Assembly (NCBI GenBank): GCA_015064415.1
Contig: SVSG01000006.1
Span: 1-64,000, forward strand
Source of the DNA: Oscillospiraceae bacterium
Lineage (GTDB): Bacteria > Bacillota > Clostridia > Oscillospirales > CAG-272
Length of the DNA: 64,000 nt
Direction of reading: 5' to 3'
Positions within the stretch are counted from its first letter, which is position 1; every line of letters begins with the position of its first letter. The notes under the pieces are model-generated. The model saw only the letters and a program-made list of their open reading frames with translations, did not search any database and was not told where the DNA came from. Shown here one piece after another: positions 30,569 through 43,244 of the stretch. The position numbers and the translations under genes were made by a program.

Positions 30569-30598
30569 ATCATACCATATTTTCCCTTGCCATGTCAA
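30569..30598 (-). promoter_or_regulatory. Promoter of the FAD oxidoreductase gene
   Basis: TTGACA (30593-30598) and TATGAT (30569-30574), 18-nt spacer. Confidence 0.75.
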
Positions 30599-30638
30599 GA
30601 AAATGGCGAAAATCAAACACCCTTTCCCTATTTCTTCA

Positions 30639-30667
30639 TTGACAGCAATAGCGCGAAATGCTATAAT
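30639..30667 (+). promoter_or_regulatory. Promoter of the DUF4091-like gene
   Basis: Perfect TTGACA (30639-30644) and TATAAT (30662-30667), 17-nt spacer. Confidence 0.85.
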
Positions 30668-30695
30668 GAAAGCAACAACCAAGGAGGTATGCCCT

Positions 30696-32429
30696 ATGTC
30701 TTATCTGAAGCTTGCCAACGAAGGCTATAAGCTGAAGCTGCAATACGCCGCCGAGCCGCCCACGCCCCCGTCCTGTCTGTACGCCGCGCGCCGCGACAGC
30801 GCCGCGTTTCAGCTGATCCTTTGCTCCGATGATTATTACAGCGTCAATATCGCGCGCGGCGAGTGGATCTCCGCACGCGGTGACAAGCACATCACCGCGC
30901 CCTTGCGCCACGAAAGACTGCGCGTGGACGTGGACGCGCCCTTCCCCGTGAAGCTCTGTATCGAGGAGTTTTTGACGGATGATGACAACATCCAAAAGGC
31001 GGACATGCTGCTGGCGCAAAGCGTGCGCGAAAGCGACCCGCACAAGCCCACGGCCGTCTGGGCGGAGGTCTGTGTACCCGAGAATGCCGCGCCCGGCGAT
31101 TACACCGTGACGGTGCGCCTTTACAGCGCGTTCAGCTTTGAGGACGAGGTGCTGCTGCAGACCGAAACGCTGCCGCTGCACGTGGCAAATTTTCTGCTTC
31201 CCGCCCCGAAAGATCGCAAATTCTTCCTTGATCTGTGGCAGCACAACTCGAATATCGCACGCAAGCACGACGTGCCGCTTTGGAGCGACGCGCACTTTGC
31301 CGTGATGGAAAAATACGTCAAAACGCTTGCCGACCTTGGTCAGCGCTCGATCACTATTTGCGCCAGCGAGATCCCCTGGTCGGGGCAAAGCTGCTTTGAA
31401 AGTCAGGAGTTCGGCGGCAATCTGTTTGAGTTTTCCATTATCCCCATCACGCGCGAGTGCGACGGTAGCTTTTCTTACGATTTCTCGCTGATGCAGCGCT
31501 ACATCGACCTTTGCACCAAGGCGGGCTTTGACGGAGATATTGAGGTCTTTGGTCTTGTCAACCTCTGGACCAAGGAAAGATTGATGCCGAATCCCCCCTG
31601 CACCGACTATCCCGAGGCCATTCGCCTGCGCTACTATGATCGCGCGGACGGCTGTATGAAATACATCCGCGAGGGTGAGCAGGTCAAAACCTTTGTGCGC
31701 GCGCTGGAAAAGTATTTCATCGACACCGATCAGATCGAGCGCGTACGCGTGGCGGCCGACGAGCCCGCCGACGTGGACAAATACCGCGAAAGTCTCAATC
31801 TTCTTCAGGAAATTGCGCCCCGCTTCCGCCTCAAGACCGCGATCAATCACGTGGAATTTATTGAGGAATTCGGTGACCGTATCGACGATTTCGTGCCGCA
31901 TCTGCGCAGCGGTCTGAAGGGCTATGACTCACTTTGTCATTACCGCGAAAAATACCCCGAAAAGCGCTTTTTGTGGTACGTTTGCACGGGATCGATCAAG
32001 CCGAACACCTTCCTGCGCTCCGCGCTGACCGAGTGCCGTATGATCGGCACCATCACAAGCGTCTTCCGCTTTGACGGCTTTTTGCGCTGGAATTACACCA
32101 TCTGGCCCGAGGATCCGCGCCGCGAGCTGCGCTGCAGCCGTTGGGAGGCGGGCGACACCAACTTCGTTTACCCCGCGTACAACGGGGACGTGCTGCTTTC
32201 ACTCCGCTACAAAAATCTGCAACGCGGTCTTGTCGACCACGAGCTCTTGGAAACGGTGCGCGATCGCTTCGGCGACGGGGTCGCAGACGGCCTCACGCAA
32301 AAGCTGATGCACGTGCAGGACGCCTTCACCTACTACGCGCTTTCCCGCAAGGACGTGGCACTTTTCAGCTACGATTGGGAAAAGTTCAACGCCCACAAGG
32401 CAGAAATGCTGGCCTTACTTGCCGAATAA
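30696..32429 (+). CDS. DUF4091-like putative glycoside hydrolase
   Basis: A 577-residue protein without signal peptide. An N-terminal beta-sandwich (about 1-160) leads to a TIM-barrel-like region: FFLDLWQHNSNIARKHDVPLWSD, then RVRVAADEPADVDKY, and near the end GFLRWNYTIWPEDPR. Arrangements like this occur in DUF4091 proteins, a family of putative glycosidases. The acidic catalytic residues are not certain; D/E in AADEP is a candidate. Start ATG at 30696 follows AAGGAGG. The cytoplasmic location suggests it acts on imported oligosaccharides. Confidence 0.72.
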   Translation: MSYLKLANEGYKLKLQYAAEPPTPPSCLYAARRDSAAFQLILCSDDYYSVNIARGEWISARGDKHITAPLRHERLRVDVDAPFPVKLCIEEFLTDDDNIQKADMLLAQSVRESDPHKPTAVWAEVCVPENAAPGDYTVTVRLYSAFSFEDEVLLQTETLPLHVANFLLPAPKDRKFFLDLWQHNSNIARKHDVPLWSDAHFAVMEKYVKTLADLGQRSITICASEIPWSGQSCFESQEFGGNLFEFSIIPITRECDGSFSYDFSLMQRYIDLCTKAGFDGDIEVFGLVNLWTKERLMPNPPCTDYPEAIRLRYYDRADGCMKYIREGEQVKTFVRALEKYFIDTDQIERVRVAADEPADVDKYRESLNLLQEIAPRFRLKTAINHVEFIEEFGDRIDDFVPHLRSGLKGYDSLCHYREKYPEKRFLWYVCTGSIKPNTFLRSALTECRMIGTITSVFRFDGFLRWNYTIWPEDPRRELRCSRWEAGDTNFVYPAYNGDVLLSLRYKNLQRGLVDHELLETVRDRFGDGVADGLTQKLMHVQDAFTYYALSRKDVALFSYDWEKFNAHKAEMLALLAE

Positions 32430-32434
32430 ACAGA

Positions 32435-32464
32435 AAAAATCCACCCGAACGGGTGGATTTTTTG
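32435..32464. terminator. Bidirectional terminator
   Basis: Stem AAAAATCCACCCG with its complement and T-run TTTTTT; it serves the DUF4091-like gene (+) and tadA (-). Confidence 0.85.
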
Positions 32465-32923
32465 TTATCCGTCTTTTCTTTTGGCGCGGAAGAAGGTCTG
32501 CAGTAGCGTGCGCGCCTCCTCGCGTAAAATGCCGTTTTCCACCACGGGATGTGCGCCAAGCGGAAAGCGCGGCAGATTCAGCACACTGCCCATTGCGCCC
32601 GCCGTGGGATCCTTGGCGGCATAGACCACGCGCCCCACGCGTGCGGCCAGAATAGCCCCCGCGCACATCGGGCAGGGCTCCAGCGTCACGTACAGCGTGC
32701 AATCCGACATACGCCAATCCCCTTTTTGCTTGCCCGCCGCGCGCAAGACCTCAATTTCAGCATGCGAGGTCACGTCATAATCGCGCTCGCGGTGGTTATG
32801 CGCACAGGCAAGCACCGTTTCCCCGCACGTCAGCACCGCGCCGATCGGGGGCTCGCCCTCCTTTGCGGAAAGTGCCGCCTCCGCAATCGCCATTTTCATA
32901 AATTTCAGATCAAGCTCCTGCAT
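32465..32923 (-). CDS. tadA: tRNA-specific adenosine deaminase
   Basis: Converts adenosine to inosine at the wobble position of tRNA-Arg(ACG). The 152-residue zinc deaminase has H54-A-E56 and P-C84-P-M-C87, the catalytic triad of metal ligands and proton shuttle, and AAKDPTAGAMGS typical of TadA. Start ATG at 32923 with GAGG upstream; the longer frame overlaps the protease gene. It lies 8 nt behind the CPBP protease gene, so the two are co-transcribed. Confidence 0.94.
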   Translation of the reverse strand: MQELDLKFMKMAIAEAALSAKEGEPPIGAVLTCGETVLACAHNHRERDYDVTSHAEIEVLRAAGKQKGDWRMSDCTLYVTLEPCPMCAGAILAARVGRVVYAAKDPTAGAMGSVLNLPRFPLGAHPVVENGILREEARTLLQTFFRAKRKDG

Positions 32924-32931
32924 ACGGTACC

Positions 32932-33927
32932 TCAAAACAAAAGCAACGCCATCAAAAGCAGCGAGATCATATTCACCACGCAAAGCACCACGAACACGAT
33001 CATCGGCACGTTGAAAAACAGCTTGATGCGGCGGGAAAGCGAAATGGGATAGTCGGTATACTCCGCATCCTTGGTAAGCTCGCGCTCAAAGGCGCCCGCC
33101 GCGCGCATTTCCCGCTGACGGCTTTTGTCCGAGCGAAACAGCATCACACCCGCCAGTATGCCCAACAGCAGAATGCCGCCCTCCATGCAATACAGCACCA
33201 CGTTGGCGGTTGCCTCGGGCAATCTTTCGATCACGGCGGTCTGCAAAACAGACTGGAAATTGTTGAAGAAGTGCATCAGCACACAGACCCAGATCGAGCG
33301 CGTGCGCACGTAGATCCACCCGAGCACCACACCGGAAAGCGTGGCGTAAAGGAACTGCTCTGCATTCTGGTGCATCAGCCCGAACAAAAACGCGCTGGCA
33401 AAGATCGCCGTGGTGCGCCCGTAGGGCAACAGATTTTCCAGAATCAAGCCGCGGAACAAAAACTCCTCCACGAAGGCGGGGACCACGGCAAGCGACAAAA
33501 ACAGCAGCACCAGCTGATAGTTTGAGGTGATATCCGTCTGCCAGAGGACCTCCTCGGAAAATTCACTGTAATGAAAAATGCTGACGAACTGCGCGTTCAG
33601 ATAGGCGAGCGCGCTGTTTGCCGCCACGCCGAACACCACGTAAAAAAGCGCGTTTTTGGGGAGCGTGAGCGAAAGGCGCATCGGCTCGGCAGGTGTTTTG
33701 GAGGGCAATTTTTTGAAAAAGAAGATGGGCAACATGAAAATGGCCGCGTATAACACAGCGCTGAGCACCTCCGTGACGACCTCGGCGGCCACGGCATTCA
33801 GCGACGCGGTAAAAAAGGACGCCAGCACCAGCACCACGCTTTGCGCCGTCATCAAACCGTAAAAGATCAACATTGTGCAAGCGATGCGAAGCGTCATGCC
33901 ATGATAGCGTTGCTCTGCAGATGTCAT
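32932..33927 (-). CDS. CPBP-family intramembrane metalloprotease
   Basis: A 331-residue integral membrane protein with about eight helices. It carries the CPBP (CAAX/Abi) motifs: VEEFLFRG (EExxxR), FGLMHQN (motif 2 His) and HFFNN (motif 3). Such proteases process membrane or signalling peptides; the substrate is unknown. A charged cytoplasmic segment (SDKSRQRE...) precedes the last two helices. It has its own consensus promoter and leads a two-gene operon with tadA. Confidence 0.9.
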   Translation of the reverse strand: MTSAEQRYHGMTLRIACTMLIFYGLMTAQSVVLVLASFFTASLNAVAAEVVTEVLSAVLYAAIFMLPIFFFKKLPSKTPAEPMRLSLTLPKNALFYVVFGVAANSALAYLNAQFVSIFHYSEFSEEVLWQTDITSNYQLVLLFLSLAVVPAFVEEFLFRGLILENLLPYGRTTAIFASAFLFGLMHQNAEQFLYATLSGVVLGWIYVRTRSIWVCVLMHFFNNFQSVLQTAVIERLPEATANVVLYCMEGGILLLGILAGVMLFRSDKSRQREMRAAGAFERELTKDAEYTDYPISLSRRIKLFFNVPMIVFVVLCVVNMISLLLMALLLF

Positions 33928-33963
33928 CCTTACACCTTCCCTTCATTTCTTAGTATATCATAT

Positions 33964-33992
33964 ATTGTACCGCATTTTGGGCGGGATGTCAA
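33964..33992 (-). promoter_or_regulatory. Promoter of the CPBP protease-tadA operon
   Basis: TTGACA (33987-33992) and TACAAT (33964-33969), 17-nt spacer; it starts 12 nt beyond the terminator of the preceding gene. Confidence 0.82.
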
Positions 33993-34004
33993 CCTCTGTG
34001 CAAG

Positions 34005-34034
34005 AAAAGCCCGCCGCATTTGCGGCGGGCTTTT
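34005..34034 (-). terminator. Terminator of the sugar ABC ATPase gene
   Basis: 14-bp stem AAAAGCCCGCCGCA with its complement, 2-nt apparent loop, TTTT run into the next promoter region. Confidence 0.85.
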
Positions 34035-34043
34035 GAAAACTGA

Positions 34044-35279
34044 TTACTCAGCGGTCTGTTCCGTGGTCTGCTCTGCGGTCTCTTCCTCGGTCTCGACAAC
34101 ACGCTTCTTGGGGGTCACGATGCCGATGCGGCGCTCGCTATCCTTGTCGAAGAAGTGGATGCGGGACATATCCAGTGCCACCTTGATGGTGTCGCCGGCG
34201 CGGCTCTGAGAGCGGGAGGACACGCGAGCGATCATTCTGTTCATCTCAACGTCCAGCTCCTTACCGGTGGACATACCCTCCTTGGGAGCGCGGTCATAGC
34301 TGTTAAGGTACAGATAGATCTCTGCGCCCATCAGCTCGGTCACGTCAACGTCAACGGTGATGCAGCTGTCTGCCAACGAGTTGAGGTGCATGGGATCGTC
34401 ATGGATGCACTCGGGACGAAGACCTGCAACGACCTCCTGGTCGATGTACTCGCGCAGGGCGGGATTTGCAGACTTTTCGGGGGGAAGCTTGATAGAGTTG
34501 CCATCAAAGTTGAAGTACAGATCCTTGCCCTCTTCGGTAAGGATACCGTTGATGAAGTTCATCTGGGGGGTACCGATAAAGCCGGCAACGAAAAGGTTGA
34601 CGGGGTTATCATACAGGTTCTGAGGAGTATCTACCTGCTGAATGAGACCGTCCTTCATAACGACGATACGGGTTGCCATGGTCATTGCCTCGACCTGGTC
34701 GTGCGTAACGTAGATAAAGGTGGTTTCTACTCTCTTATGAAGCTTGGTCAGCTCGGTTCTCATCGTTGCACGAAGCTTTGCGTCCAGGTTGGAAAGCGGC
34801 TCGTCCAGAAGGAATACCTTGGGGTTACGCACGATAGCGCGGCCCAGTGCCACACGCTGCTTCTGACCACCGGAAAGTGCCTTGGGCTTACGGTCGAGAA
34901 GGTGGGTGATATCAAGGATACGGGCGGCCTCTTCAACGCGGCGCTTGATCTCTTCCTTGGGGGTCTTGCTCAGCTTCAGACCGAATGCCATGTTATCGAA
35001 CACAGACATGTGGGGGTACAGAGCGTAGTTCTGGAACACCATCGCGATCTGACGATCCTTGGGTGCCACATCGTTTACAAGCTGATCACCGATGAACAGC
35101 TCGCCCTCGGTAATTTCCTCAAGGCCTGCGACCATACGCAACGTCGTGGTCTTACCACAACCGGAGGGACCGACGAACACGATAAATTCCTTGTCCTTGA
35201 TCTCCAGGTTGAAATCGGAAACGGCGGTAACGCCACCGGGGTACTTCTTATAAATGTGTTTGAGCGATAAGCTTGCCAT
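34044..35279 (-). CDS. Sugar ABC transporter ATPase (MsmK/UgpC type)
   Basis: ATP-hydrolysing subunit for carbohydrate ABC importers (MalK/UgpC family). The 411-residue protein has Walker [10 protein letters not shown] (37-45), the Q-loop [10 protein letters not shown], signature LSGGQKQR, Walker [17 protein letters not shown] and H-loop [12 protein letters not shown], then the C-terminal regulatory OB domains. It ends in an unusual acidic Glu/Thr tail of about 18 residues. No permease or binding-protein gene is adjacent, so, as for MsmK, it probably energises several sugar importers encoded elsewhere. Confidence 0.93.
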   Translation of the reverse strand: MASLSLKHIYKKYPGGVTAVSDFNLEIKDKEFIVFVGPSGCGKTTTLRMVAGLEEITEGELFIGDQLVNDVAPKDRQIAMVFQNYALYPHMSVFDNMAFGLKLSKTPKEEIKRRVEEAARILDITHLLDRKPKALSGGQKQRVALGRAIVRNPKVFLLDEPLSNLDAKLRATMRTELTKLHKRVETTFIYVTHDQVEAMTMATRIVVMKDGLIQQVDTPQNLYDNPVNLFVAGFIGTPQMNFINGILTEEGKDLYFNFDGNSIKLPPEKSANPALREYIDQEVVAGLRPECIHDDPMHLNSLADSCITVDVDVTELMGAEIYLYLNSYDRAPKEGMSTGKELDVEMNRMIARVSSRSQSRAGDTIKVALDMSRIHFFDKDSERRIGIVTPKKRVVETEEETAEQTTEQTAE

Positions 35280-35386
35280 GTGTAACTCCTCCTTGGTGGG
35301 ATGCTTTTTGCACCCGGACCTAATATTCTAACATATATTATTATACCAAATTCCTTCCATTAAGGGAAGAGGATAATTCTCCAAAT

Positions 35387-35449
35387 TTTCCGCGCCGCGT
35401 TTATGCATTATGCACAAGCGTCAGCAGCTTCGTGTGACGGGCGCGGAAA
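35387..35449. other. Candidate structured RNA or DNA element
   Basis: Perfect 10-bp outer stem TTTCCGCGCC/GGCGCGGAAA encloses 43 nt that contain an inner stem CGTCA/TGACG and a TGCAT/ATGCA repeat. It lies in the 215-nt gap between tex and the sugar ATPase gene. No T-run follows, so it is not an ordinary terminator. A second inverted repeat (GTTCAT/ATGAAC) lies at 35479-35492. Confidence 0.4.
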
Positions 35450-35494
35450 GGAATAGAGGTTGTGAACGAAATATTACGTTCATTTATGAACAAA

Positions 35495-37669
35495 TCAGCC
35501 CTTCTTTTGTGCCTCACGCGGCTTTTTCATCGACAGCGCGATGCGCTTTTTCTTCAGATCGACGGAAAGCACGCGCACCTGTACGATGTCGCCCACCGAC
35601 ACCACCTCGCGGGGGTGCTTGATGAAGCGGTCGGAGAGCTCGGAAACGTGGACAAGGCCGTCCTGATGCACGCCGATATCCACGAACGCGCCGAAGTCGA
35701 TCACGTTGCGCACGGTGCCTGTGAGCATCATGCCCTCCTGCAGATCCGACATTTCCAACACGTCCTCACGCAATACGGGAGGCGCAAAATCATCACGCAG
35801 GTCACGGCCGGGCTTTTCCAGCTCGGCGGCAATGTCCACAAGCGTGGGCTCGCCTACGCCAAGCTCGGCGGCGACTTTCGCCGCGCCCTCGGTGCGCAGT
35901 CTGCCGCTGATGCCGGAAAGCTTGCCTGCCTTGATATCCTCCTTGCTATAACCAAAACGCTCAAGAAGAGCGCGGGCGGCGGCGTAGGATTCGGGGTGCA
36001 CGCCCGTGTTATCCAACAGCTCCTTGGAGCCGGGCACGCGCAAAAAGCCCGCACACTGCTCGTAGGCCTTGGCGCCGATACGCGGCACCTTCAGCACCTC
36101 GGCACGCGTCTTGAACTCGCCGTTTTCCTCACGGTACTTGACGATATTTTTCGCGCTGGTGGCATTGATACCCGAAATATAGGAAAGCAAAGAATGGGAG
36201 GCGGTATTGAGGTCCACGCCTACGCTGTTCACGCAATCCTCCACCACGCCCGAGAGCGACTCGTCCAGCATGGCGGGCTTCATATCGTGCTGATACTGCC
36301 CCACACCGATGGCCTTGGGGTCGATCTTGACAAGCTCCGCAAGCGGGTCCTGCAGGCGGCGCGCGATCGAGACGGCGGAGCGCTGCATGACGTCAAATTC
36401 CGGGAACTCGTCAGCGGCCAGCTTGGAGGCGGAGTACACGGAGGCACCCGACTCGCTGACGATGATATATTTGGTGTCGACCTTCATTTCGCGCAGAAGC
36501 TCGGCCACGAACTTTTCGCTCTCGCGGGAGGCGGTGCCGTTGCCGATGGCGATCACGTCCACGCCCCATTTGGTGATCAGGCGCTTCATGATCTGCTTGG
36601 CCTGCTCGGCGCGTCCCGCACCCTGCGTGGGGTAGACCACGGCGGTGTCCAGCACCTTGCCCGTGGGATCGCAGACAGCCAGCTTGCAGCCGTGCGCGTA
36701 GCCGGGGTCGAAGCCAAGCACGACCTTGCCCTTGATGGGCGCCTGCATCAGAAGGTGACGCAGGTTTTCCGAGAACAGCACGATCGCGCCGCGCGATGCC
36801 ATATCAAAAAGATCGTTGCGGATCTCGCGCTCCACGGAGGGAGCGATCAGACGGTCATAGCTGTCCGCAATGGCGGCGCTGACGTACTCCTTGGCGGGGC
36901 TTTCGCCGGGCTTGACGATGGCGGCATAGAGGTGGTTAAGAACGATATCCTTGTCGATGGTCACGTCCACCTTGAGGAACTCTTCCTTCTCGCCGCGGTT
37001 GATGGCAAGCACGCGGTGGCCCGGCACCTTGTGCACGGGCTCGCTGTAATCGTAATACTGCGCGTAGACCGAGTCCTCCTCCTTTGCCTGCTTGGAGGAA
37101 AGGAAGCCGTGGCGCACCGTGAGCGAGCGGATCGCCTTGCGGTACTCGGCATTGTCGGAAACGTCCTCGGCAATGATGTCCATCGCACCCGCCAGCGCGG
37201 CCTCTTCCGTGGGAACGCCCTTCTCCTCGTCCACGAAGGTAGCAGCAAGGTCGGGAATGGCGGGATCGTAGCTCTTTTCCTGCGCAAGCAACGCCTCGGC
37301 AAGGGGCTCAAGGCCTCTTTCGCGTGCCACGGAGGCACGGGTCTTGCGATGCGGGCGGAAGGGACGGTAGATATCGTCCACCTCGGTGATCGTAACGGCG
37401 GCGCGGATGGCGGCCTCGATCTCGGGGGTCAGCTTCTCCTGCTCGGCGATCAGCTTGATGACCTCCTCCTTGCGCGCTTCGATATTGCGCAGATAGCGCA
37501 AACGCTCCTCCAGCTTACGGAGCTGGGTATCGTCAAGCCCGCCCGTGATCTCCTTACGGTAACGGGAGATAAAGGGAATGGTATTTCCCTCGTCCAGAAG
37601 GGCGACTGTTTTTTCCACCTGGTCGACCGTGAGAGAAAGCTCAGCGGCCAGCTTTTGCATCATTTCCAT
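35495..37669 (-). CDS. tex: Tex-family S1 RNA-binding transcription accessory protein
   Basis: A 724-residue nucleic-acid-binding protein of the Tex/Spt6 family, involved in transcription and RNA metabolism. It has the N-terminal helical region with RYRKEITGGLDD, the YqgF/RNase H-like core (LGFDPGYAHGCKLAV), two helix-hairpin-helix segments (SYISGINATSAKNIVKYR; KVPRIGAKAYEQ) and a C-terminal S1 domain (TGTVRNVIDFGAFVDIG). Full length for the family. It follows the rsuA-family gene by 23 nt in an operon. Confidence 0.95.
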   Translation of the reverse strand: MEMMQKLAAELSLTVDQVEKTVALLDEGNTIPFISRYRKEITGGLDDTQLRKLEERLRYLRNIEARKEEVIKLIAEQEKLTPEIEAAIRAAVTITEVDDIYRPFRPHRKTRASVARERGLEPLAEALLAQEKSYDPAIPDLAATFVDEEKGVPTEEAALAGAMDIIAEDVSDNAEYRKAIRSLTVRHGFLSSKQAKEEDSVYAQYYDYSEPVHKVPGHRVLAINRGEKEEFLKVDVTIDKDIVLNHLYAAIVKPGESPAKEYVSAAIADSYDRLIAPSVEREIRNDLFDMASRGAIVLFSENLRHLLMQAPIKGKVVLGFDPGYAHGCKLAVCDPTGKVLDTAVVYPTQGAGRAEQAKQIMKRLITKWGVDVIAIGNGTASRESEKFVAELLREMKVDTKYIIVSESGASVYSASKLAADEFPEFDVMQRSAVSIARRLQDPLAELVKIDPKAIGVGQYQHDMKPAMLDESLSGVVEDCVNSVGVDLNTASHSLLSYISGINATSAKNIVKYREENGEFKTRAEVLKVPRIGAKAYEQCAGFLRVPGSKELLDNTGVHPESYAAARALLERFGYSKEDIKAGKLSGISGRLRTEGAAKVAAELGVGEPTLVDIAAELEKPGRDLRDDFAPPVLREDVLEMSDLQEGMMLTGTVRNVIDFGAFVDIGVHQDGLVHVSELSDRFIKHPREVVSVGDIVQVRVLSVDLKKKRIALSMKKPREAQKKG

Positions 37670-37692
37670 ATTTACATCCTTTCGTTGAAGTC

Positions 37693-38403
37693 TTATTTTG
37701 CAGCATCCAGAATCGCCTGCTCCTCTTCGGCTGTCAGCTCACGCCACGCGCCGCGCGGCAAGTCCGCAGGCAGGGTAAGAGGCCCGAAGGAGATGCGCTC
37801 CAGATACGTGATCTGGTTGTGCAGCGCCTCCAGCATTCTTTTGATCTGATGATATTTCCCTTCCACCAACGTGATGACACCCGAATGCGCATCCGCATTC
37901 AGCTCGATGTCGGCGGGCTTTGTCTCGTAGCCGTCCTCCAGCACAAGACCTTCGCGAAAGCGCTCGCACTCCTCCTTTGTGAGGGGAAACTTACAGCGAA
38001 ACGCATAGCGCTTGGCCACGTGTCGGCGCGGCGAGAGCAGGCGGTGCGCCACGTCACCGTTGTCGGTGAGCAGCATAAGCCCCAGCGTGTGCTTATCCAA
38101 TCTTCCGCAGGGAAAAAGCCCGAACGCCGTGTACTGCGGGGGCAAGAGCTCAAGCACCGTGGGGTCGCGCCCGTCCTCCGTGGCGCTGACGTAGCCGTCC
38201 GGCTTATTGAGCAGCACGTAATGATATTGCTTATAGCAAACGGGCGTGCCGCAATAGCACACCGCGTCGCGCTCGGGGTCGATCTGCACGTCGGCCTTTT
38301 TCACGGGCGCGCCGTTGACGGTAATCTGTCCCGCGCGGGCGGCCTTCCCCGCCTCGCTTCTGGTGGCGGTTGCCGTCACGCTTAAAAATTTATCCAATCG
38401 CAT
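37693..38403 (-). CDS. RsuA-family 16S rRNA pseudouridine synthase
   Basis: Pseudouridine synthase of 236 residues acting on ribosomal RNA. An N-terminal S4 domain (MRLDKFLSVTATATRSEA) is followed by the catalytic domain with GRLDKHTLGLMLLTDNG, where the Asp is the nucleophile. Start ATG at 38403, because the family begins MRLDKFL and GGAGG lies upstream. It leads a two-gene operon with tex. Confidence 0.93.
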   Translation of the reverse strand: MRLDKFLSVTATATRSEAGKAARAGQITVNGAPVKKADVQIDPERDAVCYCGTPVCYKQYHYVLLNKPDGYVSATEDGRDPTVLELLPPQYTAFGLFPCGRLDKHTLGLMLLTDNGDVAHRLLSPRRHVAKRYAFRCKFPLTKEECERFREGLVLEDGYETKPADIELNADAHSGVITLVEGKYHQIKRMLEALHNQITYLERISFGPLTLPADLPRGAWRELTAEEEQAILDAAK

Positions 38404-38432
38404 ACGGCACACCTCCTTTACGCGACCTTATT

Positions 38433-38461
38433 ATTGTACCATATTTTATCTGAAATGTAAA
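38433..38461 (-). promoter_or_regulatory. Promoter of the rsuA-tex operon
   Basis: TTTACA (38456-38461) and TACAAT (38433-38438), 17-nt spacer. Confidence 0.78.
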
Positions 38462-38530
38462 GGGCTGACGGGGAAAAAGGCGCGAGAAAATTGCGCAAAA
38501 AAATTCCTTTTCTTTTTCGCCTTTTTTTGA

Positions 38531-38559
38531 TTGACATCACTTTTGCGGTATGGTAAAAT
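38531..38559 (+). promoter_or_regulatory. lacZ promoter
   Basis: TTGACA (38531-38536) and TAAAAT (38554-38559), 17-nt spacer, about 30 nt upstream of the start. Confidence 0.8.
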
Positions 38560-38569
38560 ACAAGCATAG

Positions 38570-41683
<3,114 letters not shown>

Positions 41684-41730
41684 GCAAAGAAAAACACCGT
41701 TTGCGGGGTGCAAACGGTGTTTTTCTTTGC
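41684..41730. terminator. Bidirectional terminator
   Basis: Perfect 21-bp inverted repeat (starts GCAAAGAAAAACACC) with a 5-nt loop, between convergent lacZ and an mgtC gene. T-runs on both strands. Confidence 0.9.
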
Positions 41731-41751
41731 CCGTTATGGGGGTAATTGCTT

Positions 41752-42450
41752 TTAAAGCTCCTCCACGGAGACCACGCCCGCAATTTCGGTAAGAGCGGTC
41801 ATCACGCGGTCATGCGTCATCTTACGCGGCAGCTGCAACGAATAAATGGCGCAAGGGTTTTTGGTGCTGCCCGCCGATTTGGTGATATGCAGATCGCCCA
41901 CGACCACGCCGCGATTACGCAGGTAATCGTCGATCTTTTCCAGCGCCTCGTTTTCCTTGTACTCCACGTACAGGTGGATGTCACGCGCGGTGGACATCAG
42001 GAACCACTCGAAGCGGGAAAGCACCAGCTCGACAAGCAGGATCATTGCCGTGGCGATCAGTGCCGCCTCAAAGTACCCGGCACCGATGGCAAGCCCCACA
42101 ATGGCGGAGGCCCAAAGCCCCGCCGCCGTGGTAAGGCCCTTGACCTGGCGGCGCTTGGTCACGATGATGGTGCCCGCACCGATGAAGCCGATGCCCGCGA
42201 TCACCTGCGCGCCAAGACGGGTGAGGTCGGTGAACATATCCAGATGTAAATAGAGGTACTGGCTGGTCAGCGTCGTCATAGAGGCGCCAAGGCAGATCAG
42301 AATATGGGTACGGAAGCCCGCAGGGCGTCTTTTGTGCTCACGCTCGATACCGATCAGACCGCCGCAGACCACGGCAAGCAGCATACGGATCACCGCGCCC
42401 CAGATATTAAACCCTTCCGCAAAGCGGATCATATCCAAAAATTCACGCAT
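41752..42450 (-). CDS. MgtC/SapB-family membrane protein, second paralogue
   Basis: A 232-residue protein with four or five N-terminal helices bearing the MgtC signature (IGIEREHKRRPAGFRTHILICLG, GIGFIGAGTIIV, KGLTTAAGLWASAIVGLAIG) and a C-terminal ACT-like domain ending GVVSVEEL. MgtC proteins modulate magnesium, phosphate and membrane-potential homeostasis. It lies 12 nt behind a paralogue with the same layout, an ancient tandem duplication since the two have clearly diverged. Confidence 0.9.
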   Translation of the reverse strand: MREFLDMIRFAEGFNIWGAVIRMLLAVVCGGLIGIEREHKRRPAGFRTHILICLGASMTTLTSQYLYLHLDMFTDLTRLGAQVIAGIGFIGAGTIIVTKRRQVKGLTTAAGLWASAIVGLAIGAGYFEAALIATAMILLVELVLSRFEWFLMSTARDIHLYVEYKENEALEKIDDYLRNRGVVVGDLHITKSAGSTKNPCAIYSLQLPRKMTHDRVMTALTEIAGVVSVEEL

Positions 42451-42462
42451 GGAAACACCTCC

Positions 42463-43200
42463 TTACAGCTCTTCGATGGTGCGGATGCTTTCCAACCCTG
42501 CCAGCACCGTCATCACCTTGGTGTGCGGCATGCGTTTGGGCAATCGGATGGAAAACACGGCACTTTGCGTGAGCTTCGTTTCGTTCGCTTTTCGCACGTC
42601 CACGTCGAAAATGCGGATATTCTGCTCCTTGATGGTGGAAATGATCTTTCCCAGATCGTCCACGTGCTCAAATTCCACGTACAAATTCAGATTTCTCGTT
42701 CTGGCGACGATCACGCGCTCCAGACGGCTGAACACGATAATGGTCAGACTGATCAGCAGACAGGCAACGAACGCGCCCTCCACAAATCCCGCACCGATGG
42801 CAAGCCCCATGCAGGCCGAGGCCCAGAGCCCTGCCGCCGTGGTCAGTCCCTTGACCTCCTGACGTCCCGTTACGATGATCGTACCCGCGCCAAGGAAGCC
42901 GATGCCGTTGATGACCTGCGCGCCAAGACGCGAGGCATCCGTATATTTCTGACCGTCAAAATGCGTCAGCAGATGCCAATGCGCATCCACCATCATGGTC
43001 AGATACTGGCTGATCAGCATGGCAAGTGCCGCACCGATGCACACCAGCATATGCGTGCGGAAGCCCGCAGGACGGCGCTTGCGACCGCGTTCCAAGCCGA
43101 TCACACCGCCGCAGAACATCGCCACGCCAAGGCGTAAAAGCGTCACCCAGATCATATTGTCCATCGTCATATGGCTGAGCTTTTCAAAAATCCAAAACAT
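42463..43200 (-). CDS. MgtC/SapB-family membrane protein, first paralogue
   Basis: A 245-residue MgtC-type protein: IGLERGRKRRPAGFRTHMLVCIG, GIGFLGAGTIIVTGRQEVKG and a soluble C-terminal domain ending IRTIEEL. The start ATG at 43200 follows AGAAAGG; the longer upstream frame overlaps the HtrA gene. No terminator separates it from the protease gene 44 nt upstream, so it probably belongs to the operon starting with the two-component system. Confidence 0.9.
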   Translation of the reverse strand: MFWIFEKLSHMTMDNMIWVTLLRLGVAMFCGGVIGLERGRKRRPAGFRTHMLVCIGAALAMLISQYLTMMVDAHWHLLTHFDGQKYTDASRLGAQVINGIGFLGAGTIIVTGRQEVKGLTTAAGLWASACMGLAIGAGFVEGAFVACLLISLTIIVFSRLERVIVARTRNLNLYVEFEHVDDLGKIISTIKEQNIRIFDVDVRKANETKLTQSAVFSIRLPKRMPHTKVMTVLAGLESIRTIEEL

Positions 43201-43244
43201 AACCAAAACCTTTCTTATGTAACAACAGGGAGGTAGGGGCAGGA

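Noticed and set aside
35479-35492. GTTCAT/ATGAAC inverted repeat as the tex terminator
   Set aside because: AT-rich 6-bp stem without a T-run; too weak to call a terminator.
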